Part shown: piece after piece, positions 36,722 through 45,688 of the stretch
Numbering within the stretch: the stretch's first letter is position 1
Layout: each line of letters opens with the position of its first letter
The notes under the pieces: generated by a model
What the model was told of the DNA's origin: nothing
Databases searched by the model: none
The model's input: the letters and a program-made list of their open reading frames with translations, nothing else
Origin: CAVPUA01 sp963708805
Lineage (GTDB): Bacteria; Actinomycetota; Actinomycetes; Mycobacteriales; Jatrophihabitantaceae
Direction of reading: 5' to 3'
Length of the DNA: 64,000 bases
Assembly (NCBI GenBank): GCA_963708805.1
Contig: CAVPUA010000001.1
Span: forward strand, 682,001 to 746,000
Translations under genes and position numbers: made by a program

Positions 36722-39169
36722 TCACCCTGAGGCTGGGACTCGATAGGCGAGAACTTGCCCCGGGTCCCAGGTTTGGATGAGGACGGTGCCGTCGCCGACA
36801 GCAATGGTGGGTTCGGGTGATCCGCCGGCGCCGACCCCGGTGAGATCGACGAGCGGTTGGCAGTTACTCGTGCACGTGGCATCGAAGGCTTCTACGCCGT
36901 TCGGGTACGGCTGATCTCCGCTGTAAACGGGTAGCCACAGCAAGTTCCCGGAGCGGACCGTGTGCGAGCTTGCGGCCGAGTGGGAGCTCAAGACGATCGT
37001 GTTGGTGATCGCGCCGGTGGATTCGTCGACCAGGGCGATACGGCTGTTGCCGCAGCGGATGGTGACCGCAACCGTGTGGGTGTCCGCCCCGCCGGGCTGC
37101 ATCAGGCACTGGAGCCCGGCGGGGTCATCAGAGGTGCGCAGGCTGGTGTTCCACGTCGCTTGGCAGATCAACGCTCCGCAACCGGTGAGGGGCCACTCCG
37201 AAACACCGTCATAGAAGTCGGTGACCATGATGCGGTCGTCGTCGAGGGTCAGATTCCCGCGCATGTAATCGCCGTTGCCGGTCCATTCCAGCGCGCCGGT
37301 CGCATCGTCGTAAACGGTGAGATGGTCTTCGGCGATCACCAGGTGGCCGTCAGCAGCAGCGAAGGCCACTGGCCCTTGGCCATCGTGGTCGACGGTGATC
37401 TGGAATGCGATGTGCCCATCGGTCGCGGCCAGAGCATCGATCACGCCTCCGGAAGTCATGGTGAACAGATAGCCGTCGGCAGCGCTGTAGTTGTAGGTCT
37501 GCACCTCGTCGACTTCGGTGAACCAGCGCTGGGTGTGGGTGGCAAGGTCGACCGCGGTTATCGCTCCCGGAGTGTCGCAGTTGACGTAGGCGACGCCGTT
37601 GTCGACCGCCAGGCCGTTGTCGGTCATGATGCAGCCAGGCAGCGACGTCGACCACTCGGTGGCGCCGGTGACGGCGTTGTCGGCAACCAGGACGGAGGCC
37701 GACTGTCCTGGCACTCGGCCGGCGACATAGGCGGTGCCACCGTCGATGACCGGCGATGCCTGGGAGTTGACGGCCACGCCATTGGCGTTCCACGCCGCGG
37801 TCAGGCCAGCGACATTGCCCGCGGTGAGCGTTGCCTCGCCCGGATTGTCGAAGGTGCGGCCGGATCCGCCGTAACTCGAGACGTATTGATCAGCTGGGTC
37901 GGCAACATCGCTGCCGGTGGTGAAGTAGCCGAAGACGTCGAGGATGAGCTGGGTGCCGGCCGCGGCGTAGGCCGTGACTTGGCCGCTGTCACCCAGTTCG
38001 GCGATCGCTGCGGTGGCAACTGTTTGCCCGGGACCGGTCCAGCTGACCGTCGAGGACGCACCGGGGGTGCTGTGCCCGGTCGGGATCAGTTGCGTCCAGC
38101 CGCTGGCGGCGGTCTGGGTGACGGTGGTATTGAAGAGCACCGCCGACACTCCGTGGGCCGGAAGACCGGCTCGACCCAGCGGTGCGATGGGGGTTTGCGA
38201 TCCCGCTGCCACCGAGTTCGGTCGGGTGTCGGTCAGCCGGCTCGCGTCGACGGGCACGAACAGACCGCCGGAGCTGACGGGGGCGGTGTCGTCGGTGTAG
38301 TAGCCGGTGACGTCCATGATCAGGTGAGTGCCGCCGGAGTTGTAGAGCTGGACGCTGCCCCCGCTGCCCAGGGGAACGATGACGAGGTTGGCGACCGTCT
38401 GCCCCGGTCCCGTCAGGTTGAGGTTCGAGGTGGCACTCAGCGGCGTCGGGCCGCCCGTCGGGATGACCTGGACCCAACCCGCAGCACTGCTCTGCGTAGC
38501 CGTCACCGATAGCGCGACCGCTGAGACGCCGCTTGCTGGTACTCCGCCGGCGCCGGCGACCTGGATCTGAAACGTCTGGCCGGGCGCGGGTACGGGATCC
38601 GGGTTCGACGGGCTCGCGGCCGGGAGCCCGAGGCGGGTCCGGGAATCCACTATTCGGGTCGGGGTCAGCGGGTGGTAACGACCGGCGGAGCTGCTGGCGG
38701 CCTGGGCGTAGTAACCCTCGACGTCGACGATCAGGTCACCGCCGGCGACATCGAACAGGCTGATCGAGCCGTCGTTCCCGACAGGCACAGTGACCAGGTT
38801 GGCGACCGTCTGGCCGGCGTAGGAGACGTTCAGATTCGACGAGGCGCCCAGGGTGCCGTGGCCCGTCGGGAAGGCTTGGACCCAACCGCTCTGCGGTGTG
38901 TCGGTGATGGTGAGGTTCAGCGTCACCGCCGTCACCCCAGACGCAGGAACACCACCGACCCCGGCGACCGGCACGACGACGACGGCCCCTGGCTTCGGGC
39001 GCCCGGACGATCGAGTGTCGAGCGTCCGCGTGGGGGGCAGTGGGACGTACCTCCCGGTCGACGCCACCGCCGCTCGGGCAACCGGCGCCGTCACGACGAC
39101 CGCAACGGCCGCCGCGGAAACCAACAATGAGGCGCCAGACGCAATGCGCAGCCAACGTTGAGCGAGCAT
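36722..39169 (-). CDS. Large secreted protein: three beta repeats plus PQQ-like propeller
   Basis: 815 residues from ATG 39169. A signal peptide (MLAQRWLRIASGASLLVSAAAVAVVVTAPVARA) leads into three modules of about 125 residues. Each module runs from a 'RYxPLxPTRxxDTR' start through 'GGVPASGVxAV' and 'GWVQxxPTG' to 'LIxDVxGYY'. The C-terminal 350 residues are a PQQ-like beta-propeller with repeated 'VDxGxAYV' and 'AATDGHIAFQ' blades. The modules are known from secreted actinobacterial enzymes but have no fixed role. No catalytic domain is visible. The longer frame from 39295 lacks support. Confidence 0.75.
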   Translation of the reverse strand: MLAQRWLRIASGASLLVSAAAVAVVVTAPVARAAVASTGRYVPLPPTRTLDTRSSGRPKPGAVVVVPVAGVGGVPASGVTAVTLNLTITDTPQSGWVQAFPTGHGTLGASSNLNVSYAGQTVANLVTVPVGNDGSISLFDVAGGDLIVDVEGYYAQAASSSAGRYHPLTPTRIVDSRTRLGLPAASPSNPDPVPAPGQTFQIQVAGAGGVPASGVSAVALSVTATQSSAAGWVQVIPTGGPTPLSATSNLNLTGPGQTVANLVIVPLGSGGSVQLYNSGGTHLIMDVTGYYTDDTAPVSSGGLFVPVDASRLTDTRPNSVAAGSQTPIAPLGRAGLPAHGVSAVLFNTTVTQTAASGWTQLIPTGHSTPGASSTVSWTGPGQTVATAAIAELGDSGQVTAYAAAGTQLILDVFGYFTTGSDVADPADQYVSSYGGSGRTFDNPGEATLTAGNVAGLTAAWNANGVAVNSQASPVIDGGTAYVAGRVPGQSASVLVADNAVTGATEWSTSLPGCIMTDNGLAVDNGVAYVNCDTPGAITAVDLATHTQRWFTEVDEVQTYNYSAADGYLFTMTSGGVIDALAATDGHIAFQITVDHDGQGPVAFAAADGHLVIAEDHLTVYDDATGALEWTGNGDYMRGNLTLDDDRIMVTDFYDGVSEWPLTGCGALICQATWNTSLRTSDDPAGLQCLMQPGGADTHTVAVTIRCGNSRIALVDESTGAITNTIVLSSHSAASSHTVRSGNLLWLPVYSGDQPYPNGVEAFDATCTSNCQPLVDLTGVGAGGSPEPTIAVGDGTVLIQTWDPGQVLAYRVPASG

Positions 39170-39407
39170 CAGTCCCCGATCTGAGCGTTCGCAAAAGCCA
39201 AAACCACACCGAGCCGCCGAGCCGACCGCGGGGGCTGTACCCCGAGTGACGTGACTCATAACCTTGCGTTCGTCGAAGATCAAGTTCACTGGCAATGTGC
39301 TCGCCGCCTACATCGCTATCGAGTCGACGATCGGAAGCGCTCGACTGGATCCGATCCGAGCGTTGGGCGCGAACAGTGAGTACTGGGGCAGAGGAGGACC
39401 ATCAATC

Positions 39408-39614
39408 ATGGCGACACAACCAACGGCACATCCCGCGCCCCGGACTGGCGCCTCGAACGAATGGGAGCCCAGCGCTGCCTTCCTCGGGTCTCTTGCCGCG
39501 GCCTGCCTGTTCTTCGCCATCGGCGGCTCCACCAACACGCTCGTGTGGGCGATCTTCGGAAGTGTGTGGGCCGCAATCGGGATCGCCGTGTCCCTGTGGC
39601 ATCGCCACGTGTGA
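39408..39614 (+). CDS. Small two-helix membrane protein
   Basis: 68 residues: a polar N-terminus MATQPTAHPAPRTGASNEWEPS, then hydrophobic helices AAFLGSLAAACLFFAIGG and LVWAIFGSVWAAIGIAVSLW, ending HRHV. ATG 39408 is preceded by GAGGAGG, a strong ribosome binding site, so translation is likely. I recognise no family. The next 300 bases (39615-39918) contain no gene I can support. Confidence 0.55.
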   Translation: MATQPTAHPAPRTGASNEWEPSAAFLGSLAAACLFFAIGGSTNTLVWAIFGSVWAAIGIAVSLWHRHV

Positions 39615-39918
39615 TTGGTCCTCAGCCGACCTCGCGCCGCACTGCGGCCAACGTACGGGGATCGCTGCCTGTACCTCGACGGAGACCGCCGTTCCCGGAT
39701 CGTGAACCGAAATCGCTTGGCCCGGTCCTGCGTGAAGTGCGGGCTTGATCCTGACAGAGTCCCCGAGTGGGATGGTCATGATCGACAGAGGGGACGCTCT
39801 GAAGATCGTGGTGGTCGATGTCGACCAGCTGTCCCCGAACATCGGGATGCACGTCAGGCGCTGCACTATCCCGGTACGTGAGCACCGCCGAGGCGCTCAG
39901 CGGCGGCGTGGGCGTGCG

Positions 39919-40155
39919 TCAGCTGAGGTGGAACTGAAACTTCTCGCCACGCGAGACCGCATTCGCATAGGCAACCAGTTCCGCATCAGGCAAGCTGACG
40001 CCGATTCGCCGTAGCGCGAGGATGACGAGTGGCTTGATGTCTTCGGCGGGCTTGCCGGTGTGCTTGTCGCGCAACTCCGCATCGAGTTCGTTCACCCGCG
40101 AGGCGGACTGAGCGAAGATCGACTGGCCGCCACCGACATTCATGTTGAACACCAT
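39919..40155 (-). CDS. Hypothetical protein, 78 residues
   Basis: MVFNMNVGGGQSIFAQSASRVNELDAELRDKHTGKPAEDIKPLVILALRRIG and onward, ending in SRGEKFQFHLS. Its composition is that of a soluble helical protein. Open reading continues upstream with protein-like sequence (GGPVAFADVEDLDATREQLLTLDEAG) but without a start codon before the divergent membrane gene. A frameshift or a lost start is therefore possible. No family recognised. Confidence 0.35.
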   Translation of the reverse strand: MVFNMNVGGGQSIFAQSASRVNELDAELRDKHTGKPAEDIKPLVILALRRIGVSLPDAELVAYANAVSRGEKFQFHLS

Positions 40156-40356
40156 CCGTCCAGCATCGCACGGTGTGGGCGGGGCGGCGTCCTGCCCGTC
40201 GATGACACTGCCGGCTTCGTCAAGAGTCAGCAGCTGTTCGCGGGTCGCGTCGAGGTCCTCGACGTCGGCGAAGGCAACCGGCCCGCCGGTCGCTGCATGT
40301 CGCGATGAGCCGATCGACTGTGCATCAAATTCGTCTCGTTCGGGAAAGACGCTTTC

Positions 40357-40863
40357 GTGAGCCAGAACGACCTCGAGTCCCGGCGACGCACCATGACGTT
40401 TGTCGGCGCCGGCATGTTCCTCGTGTTCGCCATCGTCGGTGGCGCCACCGCAGCATCGCGTCACAGCGGATTTCTGTGGTCGATGGCTGCGGTGTGGCTC
40501 GTGGCGTCGATGGCCATGGTGGTGATCGCGATCAAGGTCAATCGGACGTCTGGGCCGATTGACCCTCCGGAGGTCAGGGCCGCCCAACGGCCGAAGCTGT
40601 TCCGCTCGACCGTGTTCGAGAGAGCCGACCCGCGAGAGCCCGAACGCTACAAAGCCCACTGGGCGCGAGCGGGCCGGATGCGACTGCTGATGTTCGCGTG
40701 CATCCTCGCCGTCGCGCTGTTGTCCTTCGGCGTCCTCACACTGACGACCCACCACGCGATTGCGCTCGGAGTCGTCCTGTTGGCCGGAGGCGTCGCCGCT
40801 GTCGTGGCAGTGCCACCGACGTGGTCATGGAATCGACGCCACTGGCACGACGCCGGGCTCTGA
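40357..40863 (+). CDS. Hypothetical four-helix membrane protein
   Basis: 168 residues with two pairs of hydrophobic helices (TFVGAGMFLVFAIVGGATA; SMAAVWLVASMAMVVIAI; MRLLMFACILAVALLSFGVL; ALGVVLLAGGVAAVVAVP). A charged loop between them contains ERADPREPERYKAHW. Start GTG 40357. No family recognised. It stands between two minus-strand genes in the accessory region. Confidence 0.55.
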   Translation: MSQNDLESRRRTMTFVGAGMFLVFAIVGGATAASRHSGFLWSMAAVWLVASMAMVVIAIKVNRTSGPIDPPEVRAAQRPKLFRSTVFERADPREPERYKAHWARAGRMRLLMFACILAVALLSFGVLTLTTHHAIALGVVLLAGGVAAVVAVPPTWSWNRRHWHDAGL

Positions 40864-40956
40864 GCGTTCGAGTACGTGCCCTCGTTCGAGAAGGTGGATA
40901 TTGTCGCGGCTCGCGCCGCCGTCTGATGTCGACCTGAGTACAGCCAAGCGGTGCCG

Positions 40957-42591
40957 TCAGTCCTTGTAGGCCGCCGGTTCGCGTCGGCGCGCACCCCAGA
41001 GCATCAAGGCGCCGGTGATCAGCAGCGTCAGGCCAAGGAAGATCGGCCGGCCCACCTCCGGGCCAGTCGACGCGAGAATCGTTGCGCTCCCGGACGCGGT
41101 CACGGTGAAGCTCTGGCTGGCGACCCGCGCCGAACCCTGGCTGAGGACGACGGCGTGCGCGCCGACCGGCAACGAGGCCGGGATGGTGAAGGTGAAGCTC
41201 ACCGTGCCGTCCACGGTCGCCGCGTAGGTGCCCAGCGCGAGGTCAGCGGAGTGCAACGTGGCCACGACCCCTTCGCCCGGCGCGAAGCCGGCCCCGGTGA
41301 CCGCCAGCGTCGCACCCTGCGCCGCCTGGCTCGAGGACAGCGTCACCGTCGCCGACGCCGGCGCGGGGGTGGAACTCGACGGTGTACTCGAGGAGGTCGG
41401 GGCCGTCGGTGCGGTGATGGTGAAGCTGACGGACTGCGATGGTTCCGAGGCCGCGTATCCGCCGCTCGTCCCGCCGAAGGTGGCCGTCAACGAGTGGCCG
41501 CCGGGGGAAAGCGCGCTGGTGGTCAGCGTGGCCTGTCCGGTTGAGCTGCTGACCTGGCCTGTCCCGAGTGAGGTGCCGCCGTCCTCGAAGGTGACGGTGC
41601 CACCGGGCGGGATCGGCATGACTGTCGCGGTCAGGGTGATCGCGGTGCTCTGCGTCGCGGGTGAGGACGGGCTGACCGACAGCGTCGTCGTGGTCGAGAC
41701 CGTCCAGGTGAGGGCGATCGATCCGTCGCCGCCGTTCGTGTCCGTCGTGGTGTTCGACGCACTCGAGATGGCGTATCCGGCGCCGCCGCCACCACCACCG
41801 GCGTAGCCGCAACTCCCGGTGTCGAGATGGCCGCCGCCGCCACCGCCGGTGTAGCCGCCGCCCCCGCCACCACCGGTGTAGGGAGCGGCCGTCGCGCCGT
41901 CGCCACCCACGCCCAGGGCTGATGGTGAGGTGGCCGGTCCGGAACCTGCCGTCCCGGCGCCGATGTTCCCGCCTGCGGCCCCGCCCGACGACTCGGTGCC
42001 TGCCTGGCCCTCGCCACCGCTGGTGCAGAAGCCTGGGACGGCGCCCGGGGCGCCCGCACCGTTGGTGCCGCCCGAACCCCCGGCGTTGCCGTCGGCCGCG
42101 CCACCCCCGCCGCCGGCCGCCAGCAGAAGCGTTCCGCTGGTGGTGTCGAAGACGAACGAACCGCCGCCGCCCGATCCCTCGCTCGTGTTCATGCCGAACA
42201 TCGAGTCGGCGTAGTAGCCGCCCGCTCCGCCGCCACCGTAGGCAGCGGCCGGCGCAGTGGCTGCCGGGTGGCTGCCGTCGGCGCCCCGCCCGCCCGCCAC
42301 GAGTGTGAGGACGTCACCGGGCGTGAGCGGCACGGTGCTGGTGATCTTGCCGCCATCTCCAGGGGCGCTCCCGTAGCCGTCGCTGCCGCCGGACGCGCCG
42401 GCGACGACGGCGATGGCCGACGTGACGCCCGCCGGGACCGTCCAGGTCTGGGCGGCGCCGGTGTGGGCGAAGGTCTGGGTGCAGGAGACACCACAGGTCG
42501 GCGTCGCGCCAGCCTGCTCCGGCAGAGCGATCCCGAGCCCAGCCAGACCGACGACAGCGGCGACCAGCACCAAACGACCTGCACGACGCAT
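40957..42591 (-). CDS. Gly-rich surface protein with Ig-like domains and LASTG sorting signal
   Basis: 544 residues. A signal peptide (MRRAGRLVLVAAVVGLAGLGIALP) is followed by a glycine-rich beta region of about 250 residues with many GGGGGG runs. An Ig-like Big_3 repeat follows (LTATVMPIPPGGTVTFEDGGTSLG), then a second beta domain (GAGFAPGEGVVATLHS). The C-terminus is LASTG, a hydrophobic helix and ARRREPAAYKD, a cell-wall sorting signal of the LAXTG type used by class E sortases. ATG 42591 follows GGAG. No sortase gene is in the window. Confidence 0.75.
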   Translation of the reverse strand: MRRAGRLVLVAAVVGLAGLGIALPEQAGATPTCGVSCTQTFAHTGAAQTWTVPAGVTSAIAVVAGASGGSDGYGSAPGDGGKITSTVPLTPGDVLTLVAGGRGADGSHPAATAPAAAYGGGGAGGYYADSMFGMNTSEGSGGGGSFVFDTTSGTLLLAAGGGGGAADGNAGGSGGTNGAGAPGAVPGFCTSGGEGQAGTESSGGAAGGNIGAGTAGSGPATSPSALGVGGDGATAAPYTGGGGGGGYTGGGGGGHLDTGSCGYAGGGGGGAGYAISSASNTTTDTNGGDGSIALTWTVSTTTTLSVSPSSPATQSTAITLTATVMPIPPGGTVTFEDGGTSLGTGQVSSSTGQATLTTSALSPGGHSLTATFGGTSGGYAASEPSQSVSFTITAPTAPTSSSTPSSSTPAPASATVTLSSSQAAQGATLAVTGAGFAPGEGVVATLHSADLALGTYAATVDGTVSFTFTIPASLPVGAHAVVLSQGSARVASQSFTVTASGSATILASTGPEVGRPIFLGLTLLITGALMLWGARRREPAAYKD

Positions 42592-42725
42592 CGAATGCTC
42601 CGCCTCAAGAAACGAACTCGCGACAGCGAATCCGAACGGAGACGCCCTCACCTCATCGGCCGGCGCCGGCGGGAACTTAGTTCGCGCCGATCTTCGTCGG
42701 GCTCCCGCCAACGTGGCGAGCGGGC

Positions 42726-43772
42726 TTACTGGCTCTTCTTCGTCGCCCACCAGTAGGTTCCGGCCATGGCTGCGAGCGTCAGTGCGACGAAGATTGCGGC
42801 CTCGAGCCATTGGAAGGTCCAGTAGCGACTCGCTGGTTGGTAGTTCACGGCGAGTGTGAAGTTGGTCGAGATTTGATCGAGGCAGAGCGAGCCGGGGTCG
42901 TTTGGTGGCACTTGGGCGGTGCCGCTGGCGGGGGGCGCGGTAGTGAGAAGGCTGGCGCAGTGCTGTTGCACGAAGGTCGCCATCTGACTGTTGGTCACGC
43001 GCTGGCCGGACTGCGACACGAAGTGGCTCGATTGGGCCCAGGCGCCGACTGGCGCGCCGCCGCCGGCGATGATGTGTGGTGTTCCGCCATCAGATTGTTC
43101 GATGCCGAGGTTTGCCGTGCTCCCGCGAGCAAGCGAGACGACGGTGTGCTTCGCGGCGAGCAGGTGCGGGCGTACCCAGATCTCCACCGCGACGCGGGCG
43201 AGGACGAACAGGGCCAGGGTGGCGATCATCGCCGGGATCGTGCGTCGGATCAGGGCGCCGAACATCACGCCGGCAGCGAACGCGAACAGGGCGTAGGCGA
43301 CGGGTGCGATGTCGCGTTGATCGAACACGTCGTAGGCGTTGGACACGAGTTGGTGTCGGTTGCCGTACCACCAGGTGACGGTGAGGCTGAACAACCCCGC
43401 GAGGACGAGCGTGGCGACGGTGCCGAGACCGATGCGGGTGAGCAGCCAGCGGCGTTTCGAGATCGTTTGGGTCCAGGCGAGCCGAAAGGTGCCGGTCTCG
43501 TACTCGCGCGCGAGAAGCGGGGCGCCCCAGAAGATACCGATAAGTGCTGGAACCGCTTGGGACAAGATGTCGAGAGTTCGTTGCATGAACACGTCGCGCG
43601 AGAGGAAGTTCGAGTCGGCCAGGTCGCAGCCGGTCTGGCAGTGCGCCACGGTGCTGCTGTAGAGGTGGGCCAGTTGGATGCCGGTGATGATCGAGGCGAT
43701 GGCGACGGCAGCCAGCAAGCCGCAGGCGATCAGGGTCTGGCTGCGAGATTGCATCCATGCGAAGCGGATCAT
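42726..43772 (-). CDS. ABC-2 type permease, module A
   Basis: About 348 residues with six hydrophobic helices: one at the N-terminus (TLIACGLLAAVAIASIITG), four in the middle and one before the end (AAIFVALTLAAMAGTYWW). GIFWGAPLLAREYETGTFRLAWTQTISKRRW is a block typical of ABC-2 exporters, and it recurs in module B. A large outer domain lies between the last helices. ATG 43772 overlaps the ATPase stop by four bases. Substrate unknown. Confidence 0.85.
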   Translation of the reverse strand: MIRFAWMQSRSQTLIACGLLAAVAIASIITGIQLAHLYSSTVAHCQTGCDLADSNFLSRDVFMQRTLDILSQAVPALIGIFWGAPLLAREYETGTFRLAWTQTISKRRWLLTRIGLGTVATLVLAGLFSLTVTWWYGNRHQLVSNAYDVFDQRDIAPVAYALFAFAAGVMFGALIRRTIPAMIATLALFVLARVAVEIWVRPHLLAAKHTVVSLARGSTANLGIEQSDGGTPHIIAGGGAPVGAWAQSSHFVSQSGQRVTNSQMATFVQQHCASLLTTAPPASGTAQVPPNDPGSLCLDQISTNFTLAVNYQPASRYWTFQWLEAAIFVALTLAAMAGTYWWATKKSQ

Positions 43773-44665
43773 CGGACGGTCGCCAATCCGGTCGGTGCGG
43801 TCGCGTTGTCGCCGCGGGCCTTGCGCAGGTAGGCGAGGACGAGGTCGTCGAGGGTGATCGGGCTGATCGTCCACGCCGGGTCGAGGATGGGCTGCTCGGT
43901 GTGCACCATCAGCGTTGTCTGCTTCTCGGCGTGACTCTCGGAGATCACTGTTTGGTCGGAGGGCAAGCGCATCGAGTCGCGCCTGGCGCCCGTCAGTCGG
44001 TGGTGCGAGGCGAGCAGTTCGTCGACCTCGCCGCTGAGCACGACGTGTCCGGCGACCAGGACCACGAGGTAGTCACACACCTGTTGGAGGTCGGCGATCA
44101 GGTGAGATGACAGAACGACGCCCACGCCTTGTTTGGCCACGATCGTCATGAGGGTCTGCAAGAACTCCCAGCGCGCCAACGGGTCCAATGCCGCTACGGG
44201 CTCATCCAGGATGAGCAGTTCCGGTCGCTTGGCGACGGCGAGAGTAAGCGCGAGTTGGGATCGCTGCCCGCCGGACAGAGTGCCGGAACGTTGCGCAGGA
44301 TCGAGACCGAGTTCGCCGATCCTCTCGCTCGCGAACTCGTCGTCCCAGTTCGGATTCATCAGCCGGCCCATGCGTAAGTGCTGGGCGACCGTCATCCGGG
44401 CGTAGGTCGGGCTTTCCTGGGCCAGAAAGCCGATCCGTTCCAGGTGAGCGGGGTCCGAGGTAGGAGTGCCCCCCAGAATCGAGATGTGCCCCGCGGTGGG
44501 CGTCAGCAGTCCCACGGCCAGATGCAGCAACGTCGATTTGCCGGCTCCATTGGGTCCGACCAAACCGACGACCCGGCCCGCTGGTATCGATACAGAACAA
44601 TCCGAGAGGGCCCATCGCCGTCGGTAACGCTTACCCAGCCCGTCGGTCTCGATCGCCGTCGTCAC
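43769..44665 (-). CDS. ABC transporter ATP-binding protein, module A
   Basis: 298 residues with Walker A GPNGAGKST, Q-loop LAQES, signature LSGGQRSQLAL, Walker B LLILDEPVAALDP and the H-loop in VVLSSHLIADLQQ. The C-terminal 80 residues are a family-specific extension. It lies between the GntR repressor (4-base overlap) and its permease (4-base overlap), the YtrA-type gntR-ABC operon layout. Confidence 0.92.
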   Translation of the reverse strand: MTTAIETDGLGKRYRRRWALSDCSVSIPAGRVVGLVGPNGAGKSTLLHLAVGLLTPTAGHISILGGTPTSDPAHLERIGFLAQESPTYARMTVAQHLRMGRLMNPNWDDEFASERIGELGLDPAQRSGTLSGGQRSQLALTLAVAKRPELLILDEPVAALDPLARWEFLQTLMTIVAKQGVGVVLSSHLIADLQQVCDYLVVLVAGHVVLSGEVDELLASHHRLTGARRDSMRLPSDQTVISESHAEKQTTLMVHTEQPILDPAWTISPITLDDLVLAYLRKARGDNATAPTGLATVR

Positions 44666-45057
44666 GCCACACCCTCCTCGCCGAAACTGTCGCGAAACGC
44701 GGTGCGATAGATCGCGTCGATCTCTGTCGCCGACAAGCCGGCATCACGAGCAGAGCGCAACCACGTCGCCATCGACTTGCGGAACCTCGCCTGCGAAGCG
44801 GGGTCGGTGCGGGGAAGTTGGCCAACAACGAACGTGCCTAAACCGGGGCGCGCCCGCACCAGCCCTTCGCGTTCAAGATCGCGATACGCCTTCAGCACGG
44901 TGTTCGGATTGATCGCCAAGGACGCGACGACCTGAACCGCCGTCGGAAGACGATCGCCCGGCTCCAACAACCCCAACTGAAGGGCCTGACGGACCTGCTG
45001 CACCAACTGCACATACGTCGGAACCCCGGACGCGGGTTCCAGGTGAAACTCGATCAC
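44662..45057 (-). CDS. GntR-family (YtrA-type) repressor, module A
   Basis: About 131 residues: an N-terminal winged helix (PTYVQLVQQVRQALQLGLLEPGDRLPTAVQVVASLAINPNTVLKAYRDLEREGLV) and a short helical tail without an effector domain, as in the YtrA subgroup. GTG 45057 follows GGAAGGG. The GTG at 45072 lies inside the palindromic operator and is less likely. These repressors often control the ABC transporter they are encoded with. Confidence 0.88.
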   Translation of the reverse strand: MIEFHLEPASGVPTYVQLVQQVRQALQLGLLEPGDRLPTAVQVVASLAINPNTVLKAYRDLEREGLVRARPGLGTFVVGQLPRTDPASQARFRKSMATWLRSARDAGLSATEIDAIYRTAFRDSFGEEGVA

Positions 45058-45066
45058 GATCCACCC

Positions 45067-45089
45067 TTCCACTACACGAATTAGTGGAA
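45067..45089 (-). promoter_or_regulatory. Palindromic operator of the module A GntR
   Basis: TTCCACTA (45067-45074), seven bases and TAGTGGAA (45082-45089) are a perfect inverted repeat ten bases ahead of the GntR start. Its place and symmetry fit autoregulation of the module A operon. Confidence 0.75.
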
Positions 45090-45158
45090 TGGTGGATCAA
45101 GCTCGGCGAGCGTGTCAAGGGCTGGCAGCTTGCCCTTGGCGTGATCGTGGAGCCCTCA

Positions 45159-45187
45159 TTGCCAGCTTCGCCGAGCCGTTGTAGCCT
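45159..45187 (+). promoter_or_regulatory. Promoter of module B, leaderless
   Basis: TTGCCA (45159-45164), a 17-base spacer and TAGCCT (45182-45187) make a good sigma-70-type promoter. The -10 ends six bases before ATG 45194, so the mRNA should begin at or next to the start codon. No Shine-Dalgarno is present. Confidence 0.6.
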
Positions 45188-45208
45188 TTATCTATGACAG
45201 TAGATAAA
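45187..45208 (+). promoter_or_regulatory. Palindromic operator of the module B GntR
   Basis: TTTATCTA (45187-45194), TGACAG and TAGATAAA (45201-45208) are a perfect inverted repeat lying across the predicted transcription start and the first codons. Binding here would block the promoter directly. The half-site differs from that of module A except for the inner CTA/TAG. Confidence 0.75.
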
Positions 45209-45688
45209 GAGGTAAGCCACCGAGACGCCGATGGTCGCTCGCCGATCACGTTCCGGCTCGATCCGGCGTCGGGAGTGCCGACCTACCTCCAGCTCGTGCA
45301 GCAGGTCGAGCACGCGCTGCGGCTGGGCTACCTCGAGCGGGGCGATCGGTTGCCCAAGGTCCGTGAGGTCGTCGCCGCGTTGGCGATCAACCCCAACACC
45401 GTGTTGAAGGCCTACAAGGAGCTGGAGACCAAGGGTCTGACCTCGGGCCGGCCCGGGTCAGGGCACGTTCATCGACGGCGCGGTCGCTCAGTCCACCCTG
45501 CCCGAACTCACGGTGCTGCGGCACTCGCTGCGGACCTGGTTCGAACAGGCCGACGCGGCGGGCTTGGACGAGGACGGCATCGTCGCGCTGGTGACGAGTT
45601 CGCTGCGGGATTTCTCTGAGCGCCGCGAACCCAGCGCGGTCCGTGGCGAGCGATCGGCACGCGACACCGCAAGGGCGGAGTCGCATGA
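45194..45688 (+). CDS. GntR-family (YtrA-type) repressor, module B (frameshifted)
   Basis: Its DNA-binding half is very close to the module A repressor (LDPASGVPTYLQLVQQVEHALRLGYLERGDRLPKVREVVAALAINPNTVLKAYKELETKGL). The frame breaks near 45465: after GRPGSG the natural continuation TFIDGAVAQSTLPELTVLRHSLRTWFEQA is in another frame. It breaks again near 45640, giving a KGGVA end and a TGA at 45686-45688 that overlaps the ATPase start (ATGA), as in module A. ATG 45194 lies at the promoter, so the mRNA is probably leaderless. Confidence 0.78.

Noticed and set aside
39745..40014. Plus-strand ORF in the gap 39615-39918 and the opposing minus-strand ORF 39402-39866
   Set aside because: Neither has a good ribosome site, clear composition or recognisable motif; both could be remnants.
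36722..42591. Polyketide or other biosynthetic cluster suggested by the large ORFs
   Set aside because: The two big proteins are secreted structural or propeller types; no synthase, carrier or tailoring enzyme is present.
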